Shown here piece by piece: positions 1 through 7,610 of a DNA stretch of 15,678 nt. Source of the DNA: TMED23 sp964643045 (GTDB lineage Bacteria > Pseudomonadota > Alphaproteobacteria > Rhodospirillales > UBA2165); assembly GCA_964643045.1 (NCBI GenBank), contig CAZXSC010000062.1, forward strand, positions 1-15,678, given 5' to 3'. The notes beneath the pieces are model-generated. The model ran no database searches and was not told the DNA's origin. It worked only from the letters and a program-made list of their open reading frames with translations. Made by a program: the position numbers and the translations under genes. Position 1 is the stretch's first letter, and every line of letters begins with the position of its first letter.

Positions 1-2078
1 TGGGTGTTGATGTCGGTGGCACCTTTACAGACTTTGCCCTCATTACAGAGTCCGGGATTGAGACGCTAAAACTACCAACCACGAGCGATGCTCCAGAGCG
101 AGCGATTCTAACAGGTGTACGGCAGCTTTTAGCAGAGAATAATATTCGACCTGAGCGGCTAGATGGACTCGTACATGGCACCACCTTGGCGACTAATGCG
201 ATAATTTTGAGGAGCGGAGCGCGTACAGCTTTATTGACGACGCAGGGGTTTAGGGACGTTCTGGAACAGGGCGATGAAAGCCGCTTCGATCAATACGATA
301 TTAATATCGAAAAACCCAGACCATTGATACCGCGATGGTGGCGCTATACTGTTTCTGAACGTTTATCGGCAAAAGGTAAGCGGTTACTCCCTTTGGATGA
401 AGTTGCGCTGTCTGATTTTGCGGATCAGATCAAAGCTGAAGGAATAGAAAGTGTGGCAATTTGTTTTCTCCACGCACATATGAACAGCGAACATGAAGTT
501 CGCGCTCGAGATATATTGCAGCCGCTTTTGCCAGGAATTACAATTTGTTTGTCGAGTGAAGTTAGCCCGGAAATTGGGGAATACGAGCGCTTCTCGACAA
601 CAGTAGCAAATGCATATGTGAGGCCAGTTATTTCGAATTATTTGGAACGGCTGAAGGTGGGGTTAATTGCTGAAAAAATTCAAGTGCCGATTTTTATGTT
701 TCTTTCTAATGGAGGACTCAGCGATCTTGAAACGGTACAAAGGTTCCCAATACGACTTGTCGAATCAGGGCCGGCCGGTGGGGCAATTTTTGCTTCTAAT
801 GTTGCCCTTGAGTTGAATGAGAAAGAAATACTTGCTTTTGATATGGGGGGTACGACAGCAAAAATATGCTTGATCGAAAATGGTATTCCCCGCAGAAGTA
901 ATTCGTTTGAGATGGCAAGAGAACACATGCATCGCCAAGGCAGTGGATTACCTGCTCGTATACCTGTCATCGATTTGGTTGAGATTGGAGCAGGTGGAGG
1001 TTCAATTGCAAATGTTGACAATTTGAAGCGTTTACATATAGGGCCCGATAGTGCGGGGTCAACTCCTGGCCCAGCGTCTTATGGTCGCGGTGGTGAACAT
1101 GCTACCGTTACAGATGCAGATTTGATCTTGGGTCGGTTATCATCGATCGACTTTAAACCTTCGGGCATCAATATTTCAAATGGCTTGGCGAAAGATGCAA
1201 TTCAAGTTCGCATCGGTGATCCCCTAGGCCTTGCGGCGTTACCTGCCGCCGCGGCTATCTCGGAGATGGTTGAAGAGCAAATGGCTTCTGCGGCAAAGGA
1301 ACACGCACGTGAAAAAGGTGTTGATCTGAGAGAGCGGAGCATGGTGGCGTTTGGCGGCGCTGCGCCACTTCACGCTATGAATGTTGCCCGGAAGTTAGGA
1401 ATTAGTCGTGTTTTTATTCCAGAAGCCGCTGGTGTTGGGTCAGCCATTGGTTTTTTGCAATCAGAAGCCATATTTGATGTTTCGCGGAGTATCAACATGT
1501 CGCTCACCCATTTTGACGCGGGTGTAATTAATAACGTGTTTAAAGAAATAGCTGTTCGGGCGAGATCTGCTGTCGAGGCCGCTGCACCAGATTCGGAGAT
1601 AGTCGAAAGCCGAACTCTCTCCCTGCGTTATCGGGGTCAGGGTCATAATTTGACAATTGACATTGACAATGAAATTCTATGCACAGAAAGTGTTAAAGAA
1701 TTAAATAGGAAATTCGTTCAGGCTTACGTCTCCATTTATCGGCGTGAACTCAAGGGTCTTGAAGTGGAATGTGTGGGCCTTAGTTTGCGCGCATCTTCGC
1801 GTCAGGCCGGTGCCTCAAGGGTTAAAGGTTTTAGTAATTGTTTTCTGCAGCCACTTTCAACCAGAAAACTTTATGATCTGAATACCGATTCGGATATTCA
1901 GGCAACAGTTGTTGGGCGCCAAGAATTTGAAGAAAATACTCCTTTGTTGGGACCTGGGCTCATTAAGGATAGTGGCACTACGATTTATGTGCCGCAAGAT
2001 AGTCTAGCTGATTTACACTCGAATGGTTCCATTTTGCTTAGAACTAGAGGTCCCTTAAGTCAAGGAGTCGTTAAATGA
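1..2078 (+). CDS. hyuA: Hydantoinase/oxoprolinase subunit A (HyuA family), 5'-partial
   Basis: This is the ATP-binding subunit of a cytoplasmic hydantoinase/5-oxoprolinase-type enzyme, a family that couples ATP hydrolysis to opening of cyclic amides or, in relatives, to ketone carboxylation. The reading frame is open from base 3. The first visible residues, GVDVGGTFTD, are the phosphate-1 loop normally found a few residues after the initiator Met, so only a handful of residues are missing. A TTG at 186 could be taken as a start, but it falls inside the conserved VHGTTLATNA segment and would remove the nucleotide loop, so I reject it. A second phosphate loop, FDMGGTTAK, starts near visible residue 279. 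The visible 691 residues match the usual family length of about 680-700. The stop overlaps the hyuB start (ATGA), indicating translational coupling. The substrate cannot be told from sequence: N-methylhydantoin, 5-oxoproline and acetone or acetophenone carboxylase-like roles all remain possible. Confidence 0.93.
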   Translation, partial: GVDVGGTFTDFALITESGIETLKLPTTSDAPERAILTGVRQLLAENNIRPERLDGLVHGTTLATNAIILRSGARTALLTTQGFRDVLEQGDESRFDQYDINIEKPRPLIPRWWRYTVSERLSAKGKRLLPLDEVALSDFADQIKAEGIESVAICFLHAHMNSEHEVRARDILQPLLPGITICLSSEVSPEIGEYERFSTTVANAYVRPVISNYLERLKVGLIAEKIQVPIFMFLSNGGLSDLETVQRFPIRLVESGPAGGAIFASNVALELNEKEILAFDMGGTTAKICLIENGIPRRSNSFEMAREHMHRQGSGLPARIPVIDLVEIGAGGGSIANVDNLKRLHIGPDSAGSTPGPASYGRGGEHATVTDADLILGRLSSIDFKPSGINISNGLAKDAIQVRIGDPLGLAALPAAAAISEMVEEQMASAAKEHAREKGVDLRERSMVAFGGAAPLHAMNVARKLGISRVFIPEAAGVGSAIGFLQSEAIFDVSRSINMSLTHFDAGVINNVFKEIAVRARSAVEAAAPDSEIVESRTLSLRYRGQGHNLTIDIDNEILCTESVKELNRKFVQAYVSIYRRELKGLEVECVGLSLRASSRQAGASRVKGFSNCFLQPLSTRKLYDLNTDSDIQATVVGRQEFEENTPLLGPGLIKDSGTTIYVPQDSLADLHSNGSILLRTRGPLSQGVVK

Positions 2079-3727
2079 CGAATCCAATGGATGAGGTTCG
2101 CTTCCAGGTGGTATGGAACAATCTAATTTCAATCGTTGAAGAGCAAGCGCGCCTCCTTATGCGCACAGCTTTCAGCCCGGTGGTTCGTGATTCTGGTGAT
2201 TTGTCTGCAGCACTTTTTGATCAACGAGGTCGTATGTTAGCGCAAGCACAAACCGGTACTCCGGGCCATGTAAATTCAACAGCCGCAGCCGTACCTCTAA
2301 TGCTCGAAGAAATCCCGGCGGATCAACTTGTCGCAGGAGACCACTTGATCACTAATGACCCTTGGCTGGCTTCTGGCCACCTGCACGATATCACCATAGC
2401 GTCGCCGATCTTTAAAAACGAAAGCCTCATAGGATTTTTTGCGTGCACCTGTCACCAGTTGGATATTGGTGGGCGAGGTCAGGGGCCCGATGCGGCGTCA
2501 GTCTATGAGGAGGGGTTGGCAATCCCGGTGATGAAACTGATCAACGCGGGGGAAGTTAACGAAGATCTAGTTCGTATAATTCGTAAGAATGTGCGAACAC
2601 CGGAAGAGGTCGAAGCTGATATAATGTCTTATGTAGCAGCTAATGAAGTCAGTTCGGAATCTTTGTGTGAAGCGTTGGCTAAATTAGGCCTCGATAGTTT
2701 AGAAGAAATTGGCGATGAAATTATTAATCGCTCCCGGGTATCAATGATTGAAGAAATCCGTAAACTTCCTAATGGAAAAGCCCAAAACGCGATAACTTTG
2801 GATAGTTTTGGAACACCAGTGAATATTGAATGTTCGGTCGAAATTTGCGATGAGGAATTATTGATTGATTTTAAAGGGAGCAGCCCAGCCAGTAACAAAG
2901 GTATAAATCTGGTGTATAATTATACAAATGCTTACTCATCTTTTGGTGCTCGGTGTATCATTGGTCCTGCGATTCCAAATAATAGTGGTTCGCTGTCCAC
3001 TATAAAAGTATCAGCTCCAAAAGGCTCTATCTTAAATGTTGAGTACCCCCGGCCAGTTTGTGCTCGGCACATTATTGGGCAGTTCTTGCCAGAAGTTGTG
3101 ATGGGTGCACTGGCGAAGGTGTTACCCGAAAAAGTGCCCGCTGAAGGCGCAGCTTGTCTTTGGGGCATACAAATTCGTGGTGGGCCTGAGATTGATGGGA
3201 ATTTTGAAAACTCGTCCAAATGGGGAAACGACCGTTATGAGGTTTTGTTTTTTAATGCAGGTGGTATGGGGGCTCGGCCTGGTAAGGATGGCTTGTCGGC
3301 AACAGCGTTTCCAAGTGGAGTTAAGGCCATGCCAATTGAAGTTGTTGAAAATTTTGCACCAATTGTAATATGGCAAAAGGAATTGTTACCGGGCTCTGCC
3401 GGGGCCGGGCAGTATCGTGGGGGATTAGGACAAAAAATTATTGTGAGCACACTGGATGGTCGACCTTGCGGATTATTTGCAATGTTTGACCGTACCACAG
3501 TGGAGGCAAGTGGACGAGCCGGAGGTGAAAATGGAGCAATAGGACAACTTTATCTGGGGTCTGGTGCAGCATTAGAATCAAAGGGTTTTCAACTGATAGG
3601 TCCAAATGAACGGATTTGTTTTAAAATTCCTGGCGGTGGAGGTTTTGGCTCGAAAAATAAACGTGATCCTATCCAACAGAAAAATGACAAACGTGCCGGT
3701 ATTTTGGATAATGACAGCCTAGGATAA
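2075..3727 (+). CDS. hyuB: Hydantoinase/oxoprolinase subunit B (HyuB family)
   Basis: This is the partner of the preceding HyuA in the two-subunit form of the enzyme; in eukaryotic 5-oxoprolinase the two parts are fused. The 550-residue length is normal for the family. Family hallmarks are the NDPW motif (residues 94-97) followed by GHLHD (101-105), a second His-containing segment HQLDIGG (127-133), and a Gly-rich C-terminal segment PGGGGFG. The His and Asp residues are the likely metal or substrate ligands (family inference). The ATG at 2075 is supported by AGGAG at 2063-2067 with a 7-nt spacer and by the 4-base overlap with hyuA. No convincing terminator follows; the short inverted repeat at 3727-3740 has no T-run. 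No transporter or racemase is visible next to it that would reveal the substrate. Confidence 0.93.
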   Translation: MTNPMDEVRFQVVWNNLISIVEEQARLLMRTAFSPVVRDSGDLSAALFDQRGRMLAQAQTGTPGHVNSTAAAVPLMLEEIPADQLVAGDHLITNDPWLASGHLHDITIASPIFKNESLIGFFACTCHQLDIGGRGQGPDAASVYEEGLAIPVMKLINAGEVNEDLVRIIRKNVRTPEEVEADIMSYVAANEVSSESLCEALAKLGLDSLEEIGDEIINRSRVSMIEEIRKLPNGKAQNAITLDSFGTPVNIECSVEICDEELLIDFKGSSPASNKGINLVYNYTNAYSSFGARCIIGPAIPNNSGSLSTIKVSAPKGSILNVEYPRPVCARHIIGQFLPEVVMGALAKVLPEKVPAEGAACLWGIQIRGGPEIDGNFENSSKWGNDRYEVLFFNAGGMGARPGKDGLSATAFPSGVKAMPIEVVENFAPIVIWQKELLPGSAGAGQYRGGLGQKIIVSTLDGRPCGLFAMFDRTTVEASGRAGGENGAIGQLYLGSGAALESKGFQLIGPNERICFKIPGGGGFGSKNKRDPIQQKNDKRAGILDNDSLG

Positions 3728-3790
3728 TTAGCTTGCTAATCGTTGGAACGAAGTTAATCCGTTAGGTGTTCTGTATCGCGATGTTATAAA

Positions 3791-5212
3791 TTAACTCAAA
3801 TAAAATTTTGCAAACTTAGCCATGATATATTCAATAGCTTCCTTGGATACGTGACGATTATCATCATCGTAAGGATCTTTAAGAAATGACTTCACCAATT
3901 CATAAGCTGGAAAATAAAACAAATTTGCATCGTCCGCGTGACAACGTGTTATTTCGTCTACGGCTACTCTTAAGATTGACTTTGAAACAGTATCTGCGGC
4001 AATGCCTGAAATATGTCGAAAACTGCGAGCCAATGGTACTGGCGACAATGTAAAAATAATAATTGATTCTTTATTTTGACTGCGAATATACCCATATATT
4101 TTTTCTAGATTAATCAAGTTTTCGTCAACACTCGCGACACGAAATGCATGTTGGTCGCTACGAAAATGCTCTGAAGGCAAAAATCGCATAAGAACTTCAT
4201 CTGTTTTTTTATGATATAAGACCTCAGATAGTCCTAGAGTAATAATGAAAACATCAACATCTTTAAATATACATTCGGTAGATTTTCTAGCTATTTCTGT
4301 GTATTCAACGGGGACGTTTTCATTATCAAACCACAACGGCTGAGAAAAATCAGCATTTCCGAATGCCCATTCAAATTGTTGCAGTAATGTATAAGTATTT
4401 ACTATACCATCGGTAAAAGAAAAAATATGTGCTTTAGATTGGCTGCTGTTGTCATTTTGTAGTTTATAAAACTTTTCATTAAGGTAATCTTTTATATATC
4501 CGGCAAAACAACTACCAAGAGTTAAAATATTTTTATCTCGTGTAATTATTGGTTTTTCCGGTACAAGGTTCTTAAAAAAATAATAATCCACTGAAGCATC
4601 TTCTTTCAGGCAATCCTTTGTTGGATAATTACTTCCGAATTTCCCCCGTCTCCAGTCATCTCCTTCTTTTTTTGTCCGATAAAACAGCTTCTGACTAATA
4701 TCTAGGAGTTGGAGGTCTTTTGCAATTTTTGTTTGCCTATTTTTTGCTTTAAACGCCTCTCTCATTTCTGTATCTAGAATTTCTTTCTTGTTCTCTATTG
4801 ATCTATTTTGTTTTTCAAGTTTTAAATTTTTTTGTTCCTTTTCACTTTTAATAGCAATAATTTGGTCTGTATTTTTTACCAATATGCTGAGTTGCGGGAG
4901 TTCTGGAAAGTTCTTAAAGCCCCCGCTTTTTTTTGCTAAATCCATCACAATTTCTGAGTGTTTGTAGAATAAGTCATATTGTCCTAAAAACCAGAAGGTA
5001 AAAGCTAGACCCAAATGGGCTGAAATAGAATTAGGACTATTGTTAGTGTAAAATAAAAAAATATCCTTCGCTTGAGAAATATTTTTGCTATGAAGTAATT
5101 TTGACGCATAATTCAACAAGTCGTTTTTGTCCTCATGTGAGGATATTAAAACATCATTATATATTTTCACAAATTCTGATAATTCGTTTTTATCAACTTT
5201 TTGAACTTCCAT
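3791..5212 (-). CDS. GSCFA-domain protein with N-terminal helical/coiled-coil region
   Basis: The protein has 473 residues. The C-terminal half is a GSCFA domain, an SGNH-hydrolase-like family often found in surface-glycan contexts but with no settled reaction. The name-giving motif is at residues 233-237 (LGSCFA). Later blocks are IITLGLSEV, TLSPVPLARSF and DDNRHVS, the last in the place of the conserved D-x-R-H-x-S region. Residues about 30-100 look like a TPR-type helical repeat (a stretch with AHLGLAFTFWFLGQYD), and residues about 120-170 are Lys/Glu/Gln-rich and probably coiled coil. There is no signal peptide, so it is predicted to be cytoplasmic. The start has GGAG on the minus strand at 5223-5220, 7 nt before the ATG. 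The gene is visibly richer in A+T and in AAA/ATA/TTT codons than its neighbours, which suggests acquisition by transfer. It stands alone, convergent with hyuB, beside a decayed region next to a tRNA gene. The function is unknown; acyl-transfer or esterase activity on a glycan is only a guess. Confidence 0.85.
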   Translation of the reverse strand: MEVQKVDKNELSEFVKIYNDVLISSHEDKNDLLNYASKLLHSKNISQAKDIFLFYTNNSPNSISAHLGLAFTFWFLGQYDLFYKHSEIVMDLAKKSGGFKNFPELPQLSILVKNTDQIIAIKSEKEQKNLKLEKQNRSIENKKEILDTEMREAFKAKNRQTKIAKDLQLLDISQKLFYRTKKEGDDWRRGKFGSNYPTKDCLKEDASVDYYFFKNLVPEKPIITRDKNILTLGSCFAGYIKDYLNEKFYKLQNDNSSQSKAHIFSFTDGIVNTYTLLQQFEWAFGNADFSQPLWFDNENVPVEYTEIARKSTECIFKDVDVFIITLGLSEVLYHKKTDEVLMRFLPSEHFRSDQHAFRVASVDENLINLEKIYGYIRSQNKESIIIFTLSPVPLARSFRHISGIAADTVSKSILRVAVDEITRCHADDANLFYFPAYELVKSFLKDPYDDDNRHVSKEAIEYIMAKFAKFYLS

Positions 5213-5219
5213 AAAATTG

Positions 5220-5223
5220 CTCC
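5220..5223 (-). promoter_or_regulatory. Ribosome binding site of the GSCFA gene
   Basis: GGAG on the minus strand lies 7 nt upstream of the ATG at 5212 and supports that start. The sequence further upstream (about 5224-5290) is strongly A+T-rich and presumably holds the promoter, but no clear -35/-10 pair can be picked. Confidence 0.6.
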
Positions 5224-5294
5224 AAATTATAGAACCTATATTTTATCACTAAATACTTTTCGATCATAAATATATTAAATTTTATATAAAAAAT

Positions 5295-5342
5295 TGGTAT
5301 CTGGCGAAATTTGAACTTAGGGCCTCTGCCTTCCGAGGGCAA
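5295..5342 (-). pseudogene. Truncated tRNA (3' half); possible attachment-site remnant
   Basis: Read on the minus strand, this segment contains an anticodon arm (TTGCC, loop CTCGGAA, GGCAG), a T-loop-like TTCAAAT and a terminal CCA. It is therefore the 3' half of a tRNA. The D arm and the 5' acceptor strand are absent. It parallels the intact tRNA-Arg at 6155-6231 in the same orientation. The 19 bases at 5323-5341 match 6185-6203 except for one base, the TTTGAAC T-loop block is shared at the same distance, and TGG (the CCA complement) is shared with a 2-nt length difference. The acceptor side has diverged and no acceptor stem can form. The single change turns the anticodon from CCG to CGG, so derivation from a tRNA-Pro(CGG) is an alternative. 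It is not expected to work as a tRNA. Confidence 0.6.
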
Positions 5343-5635
5343 GAGAATGGGATGACACTTGCCGCCATTAGAATCTATATCAACACGCTATCAATGATTT
5401 AGGGCGACACCAGTTTTCTCATATGCCTGTTGCTACCCGTTAATTTGGTTGCTAACGTATTGCCCGCAAACAATACCTAGTAACTATGAGGGCGGCAGAA
5501 GCAAGTTCAAACCGATCCATCACCCTGGGAGTCGTAAAAAAGTTAGCCATTGGCGAGATTGGGCGTCGGTAGTGTTCGTGCTCAGCATTTTTTTAGTTAA
5601 TCAACTTACAGCCAAGTGGTGGGTGGTGCGTTGAA
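5343..5635. other. Non-coding stretch, probably decayed sequence
   Basis: These roughly 290 bases lie between the tRNA fragment and the broken deacetylase gene. The only open frame of note (5449-5634, plus strand, 61 codons) has no ribosome binding site and no recognisable protein motif. A segment at 5488-5514 faintly resembles an inverted copy of the tRNA fragment (TTTGAACTT followed by TCTGCC on the minus strand), but it is too short to call. No promoter, terminator or RNA gene can be supported. Confidence 0.45.
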
Positions 5636-6065
5636 CTATCTTTCGCGCAAACGGTATTTTTTCTCTTTAAATTCTTTCCAGTCGCCATCATCTGGGTAAC
5701 TGTAATAGCTTTCATCAATACCATCGTTGCCCAAAGCTTTATGGGGAGCGCCAGTTTTCAGCTTTGAAATTGCTCCGACGGTTGCTTCAAAACTAGCTTG
5801 GAAACAGAGTTTATATAGATAGACTAGGGTGTCCCCTTTAAAAATGGGTACATATTTTCGGGACAAAACTGCACCTTTATCAATTGCCCACATGAGGCAT
5901 TTGGGGAATAATACGGGAAACAGCATCTTGATACGCAGCACCATTAACGCGCACGCACGTGCTAGTTAGTTGTCCGTCTATAGCAGCTTCAAGAATACCA
6001 TCATTAAACCCGTCGCTTAAACCAAGGTCATCTGCGTGAAATATTATGTGGTTGTTGTTTTCCAT
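5636..6065 (-). pseudogene. Broken ChbG/HpnK (YdjC) family carbohydrate deacetylase
   Basis: The N-terminal part (6065 to 5883) encodes a clear YdjC-family start: IIFHADDLGLSDGFNDGILE, then TSTCVRVNGAAYQDAV. The frame ends in TGA at 5882-5880, just after MPHVGN, where intact relatives continue into a GxHLNL segment carrying a metal-binding His. A second frame (usable from about 5890 down to 5636) continues with IDKGAVLSRKYVPIFKGD, which resembles a region some tens of residues further on in such proteins, and ends with YYSYPDDGDWKEFKEKKYRL. The total of about 140 codons is half the usual 250-290. The His-rich central segment is missing, so at least one deletion with a frame change has occurred. 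Intact members remove acetyl groups from sugars using a metal; this copy lacks the needed ligands and is almost certainly dead. The remainder of the second frame is not recognisable with certainty. Confidence 0.75.
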
Positions 6066-6154
6066 TGATTTCCAAAAAATATATTAGGTTTTGCTAATCG
6101 GTTGCTAGGCAAAATTTCGAAATTCAAAAGAAACCGACAAGTCATAAAAATTAT

Positions 6155-6231
<77 letters not shown>

Positions 6232-6274
6232 TAATCGGCTAGTATTTATTAGGTTAAACCAATTTCAGTTCAGA

Positions 6275-7273
6275 TTAGCTTTCGATATTAGTACCCCCAC
6301 CTCCGTCGTGCGAGCCTGTCATTAACAAGAAAATTTCTTCTAAATCACTTTCCTTTGTAGTCAGATCGGTAATCTTATAACCAGCGTCTCGCACAGAATC
6401 CATTACAGTTTCGATTGGAACCTTGGTTGGCGGCACCCGGAAAATAAGTTTGCCATCCTCACTTAATTTGACATTGAACCCACCGAGTGTTTCTGGCACT
6501 TCAGCCAAGTTTGTATCAACAGTTATTATCAATTCTTTCGAATCAAGCGAGCTAAGTAGATCTACAGTTTTTTGGCTCGTTACTACACTACCATGATTAA
6601 TAATAGCTATTTGATCACATAATTCTTCTGCCTCTTCCAAATAATGAGTTGTCAATAGAATCGTCGTACCTTGATTTTGTAGGTTGCGAAGGTGAGACCA
6701 AAGTTGTTGCCGAAGTTCAACATCAACTCCAGCGGTCGGTTCGTCAAGCACTAGTACTGGTGGTGAGTGGACCATTGCCTTAGCCACTAACAAACGCCGT
6801 CGCATTCCCCCAGAAAGGGAGCGTGCATAGGAATCAGCTTTGTCCGATAATCTAACGGCCTCAAGAATGTTGTTTGTCTGGCGCTTTGATTTTGGAACAC
6901 CATATAGGCCAGCTTGAGTCTCCAAAACTTCCCGAGGAGTGAAGAAAGGATCAATATTGAGTTCTTGAGGAACAATACCAATGGAAGAGCGTGCTTGGCG
7001 CATCTGTTCTTCAATATCGTATCCCCAAACTTTAACATCCCCTGAGCTTTTGATAACCAATCCGGCCATAATATTTATAATTGTTGATTTACCAGCACCA
7101 TTTGGACCCAGAAGGCCAAAAAAGGATCCGCGAGGGATTTCTAGGTTTATATTGATAAGGGCCTCTTTTGCTGGCTGTATTGAGTTACCTTTATAGGTTT
7201 TATTAAGACCCTTAATCTGAATTGCATAATCTGGTAGAGAGTTGGATTTTATTTTGCTCATTTTTATGCCCAT
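6275..7273 (-). CDS. ABC transporter ATP-binding protein (YadG-like, ABC-2 type)
   Basis: This is the ATPase subunit of an ABC-2-type exporter, predicted to sit at the inner face of the cytoplasmic membrane. Over 332 residues it shows Walker A GPNGAGKST (56-64), the Q-loop VPQE (Q103), signature LSGGM (153-157), Walker B VLVLDEP (173-179) with catalytic Glu, D-loop AGVD, and the switch His in TTHYLEEAEE (H210). All are intact. The long C-terminal region after about residue 225 and the YLEEAEELCD segment resemble E. coli YadG, ending in an unusual Gly-rich tail (GGGGT). The cognate permease, usually adjacent, is not here: a tRNA gene follows and a divergent gene precedes. The start is uncertain. 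The ATG at 7273 has no clear ribosome binding site, and a second in-frame ATG at 7261 is possible. The exported substrate is unknown. Confidence 0.9.
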   Translation of the reverse strand: MGIKMSKIKSNSLPDYAIQIKGLNKTYKGNSIQPAKEALININLEIPRGSFFGLLGPNGAGKSTIINIMAGLVIKSSGDVKVWGYDIEEQMRQARSSIGIVPQELNIDPFFTPREVLETQAGLYGVPKSKRQTNNILEAVRLSDKADSYARSLSGGMRRRLLVAKAMVHSPPVLVLDEPTAGVDVELRQQLWSHLRNLQNQGTTILLTTHYLEEAEELCDQIAIINHGSVVTSQKTVDLLSSLDSKELIITVDTNLAEVPETLGGFNVKLSEDGKLIFRVPPTKVPIETVMDSVRDAGYKITDLTTKESDLEEIFLLMTGSHDGGGGTNIES

Positions 7274-7404
7274 CTAATTCTGGTTATTGGTCCCGTCTGT
7301 GTTTGGCCATTGTTTGAATGTGGGTTATCATCGACTGTGCAGGTGGTCAATGATCAACTGAACTTTGTTCGTGGTGAAAATTAGTAGGAGTAAATTCAAA
7401 AGCG

Positions 7405-7593
7405 ATGGAAAAAAGTGAATTAGAGCAACCAACTACTGTGGATTCAAAAACCGTAAGCTGTGATGGCGGAAATGGATCATCAGGGCACCCCCATGTTTAT
7501 CTGAATATAGGAGATAAAAATAAGATATCTTGTCCATATTGCAGCCGGCTTTTTGTTTTCGAAACTGTATCTGTTGAAGGAGAGGGTCACTGA
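7405..7593 (+). CDS. Zinc-finger domain-containing protein (CHCC type, NDUFS6-like)
   Basis: This small 62-residue protein has the zf-CHCC pattern: VSCDGG (C19), GHPHVYLNI (H28), then CPYC (C43 and C46), with spacing C-x8-H-x14-C-x2-C. The four residues would hold one zinc ion. The family is widespread in alphaproteobacteria and is the bacterial counterpart of the zinc-binding part of mitochondrial complex I subunit NDUFS6. A complex I assembly or accessory role is a family inference that this sequence does not prove. The nearest Shine-Dalgarno-like AGGAG (7386-7390) is 14 nt from the ATG, which is long, so the start carries some doubt; the domain itself is complete. The gene lies 17 nt upstream of polA on the same strand, so the two are probably co-transcribed from the 131-nt divergent spacer shared with the ABC gene. 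Confidence 0.9.
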   Translation: MEKSELEQPTTVDSKTVSCDGGNGSSGHPHVYLNIGDKNKISCPYCSRLFVFETVSVEGEGH

Positions 7594-7610
7594 CTGACAG
7601 CTCAGGAGAA

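Noticed and set aside
186..188. TTG as the start of the HyuA gene
   Set aside because: The same frame continues upstream to base 3 with conserved HyuA sequence, including the phosphate-1 loop, so the true start lies before the window.
3105..3498. Several open frames of 84-95 codons on both strands inside hyuB
   Set aside because: They overlap strongly conserved hyuB coding sequence in other frames, lack ribosome binding sites and show no domain; they are shadows.
3727..3740. Inverted repeat ATTAGC-TT-GCTAAT as a terminator after hyuB
   Set aside because: The stem is short and A+T-rich with almost no loop, and no T-run follows, so it does not meet the pattern of an intrinsic terminator.
5488..5514. 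A possible inverted copy of the tRNA fragment (TTTGAACTT then TCTGCC on the minus strand)
   Set aside because: Only about 15 bases can be matched and gaps are needed. No stem-loop or CCA end is preserved, so chance resemblance is likely.
5449..5634. A 61-codon plus-strand open frame in the decayed stretch
   Set aside because: It has no ribosome binding site and no recognisable domain, its residue pattern is unlike a real protein, and it sits in apparently degraded sequence.
5636..5944. The second frame of the YdjC region as a separate intact gene of 102 codons
   Set aside because: Its first codons overlap the conserved YdjC frame and encode nothing family-like there. It reads better as the shifted continuation of a broken gene.
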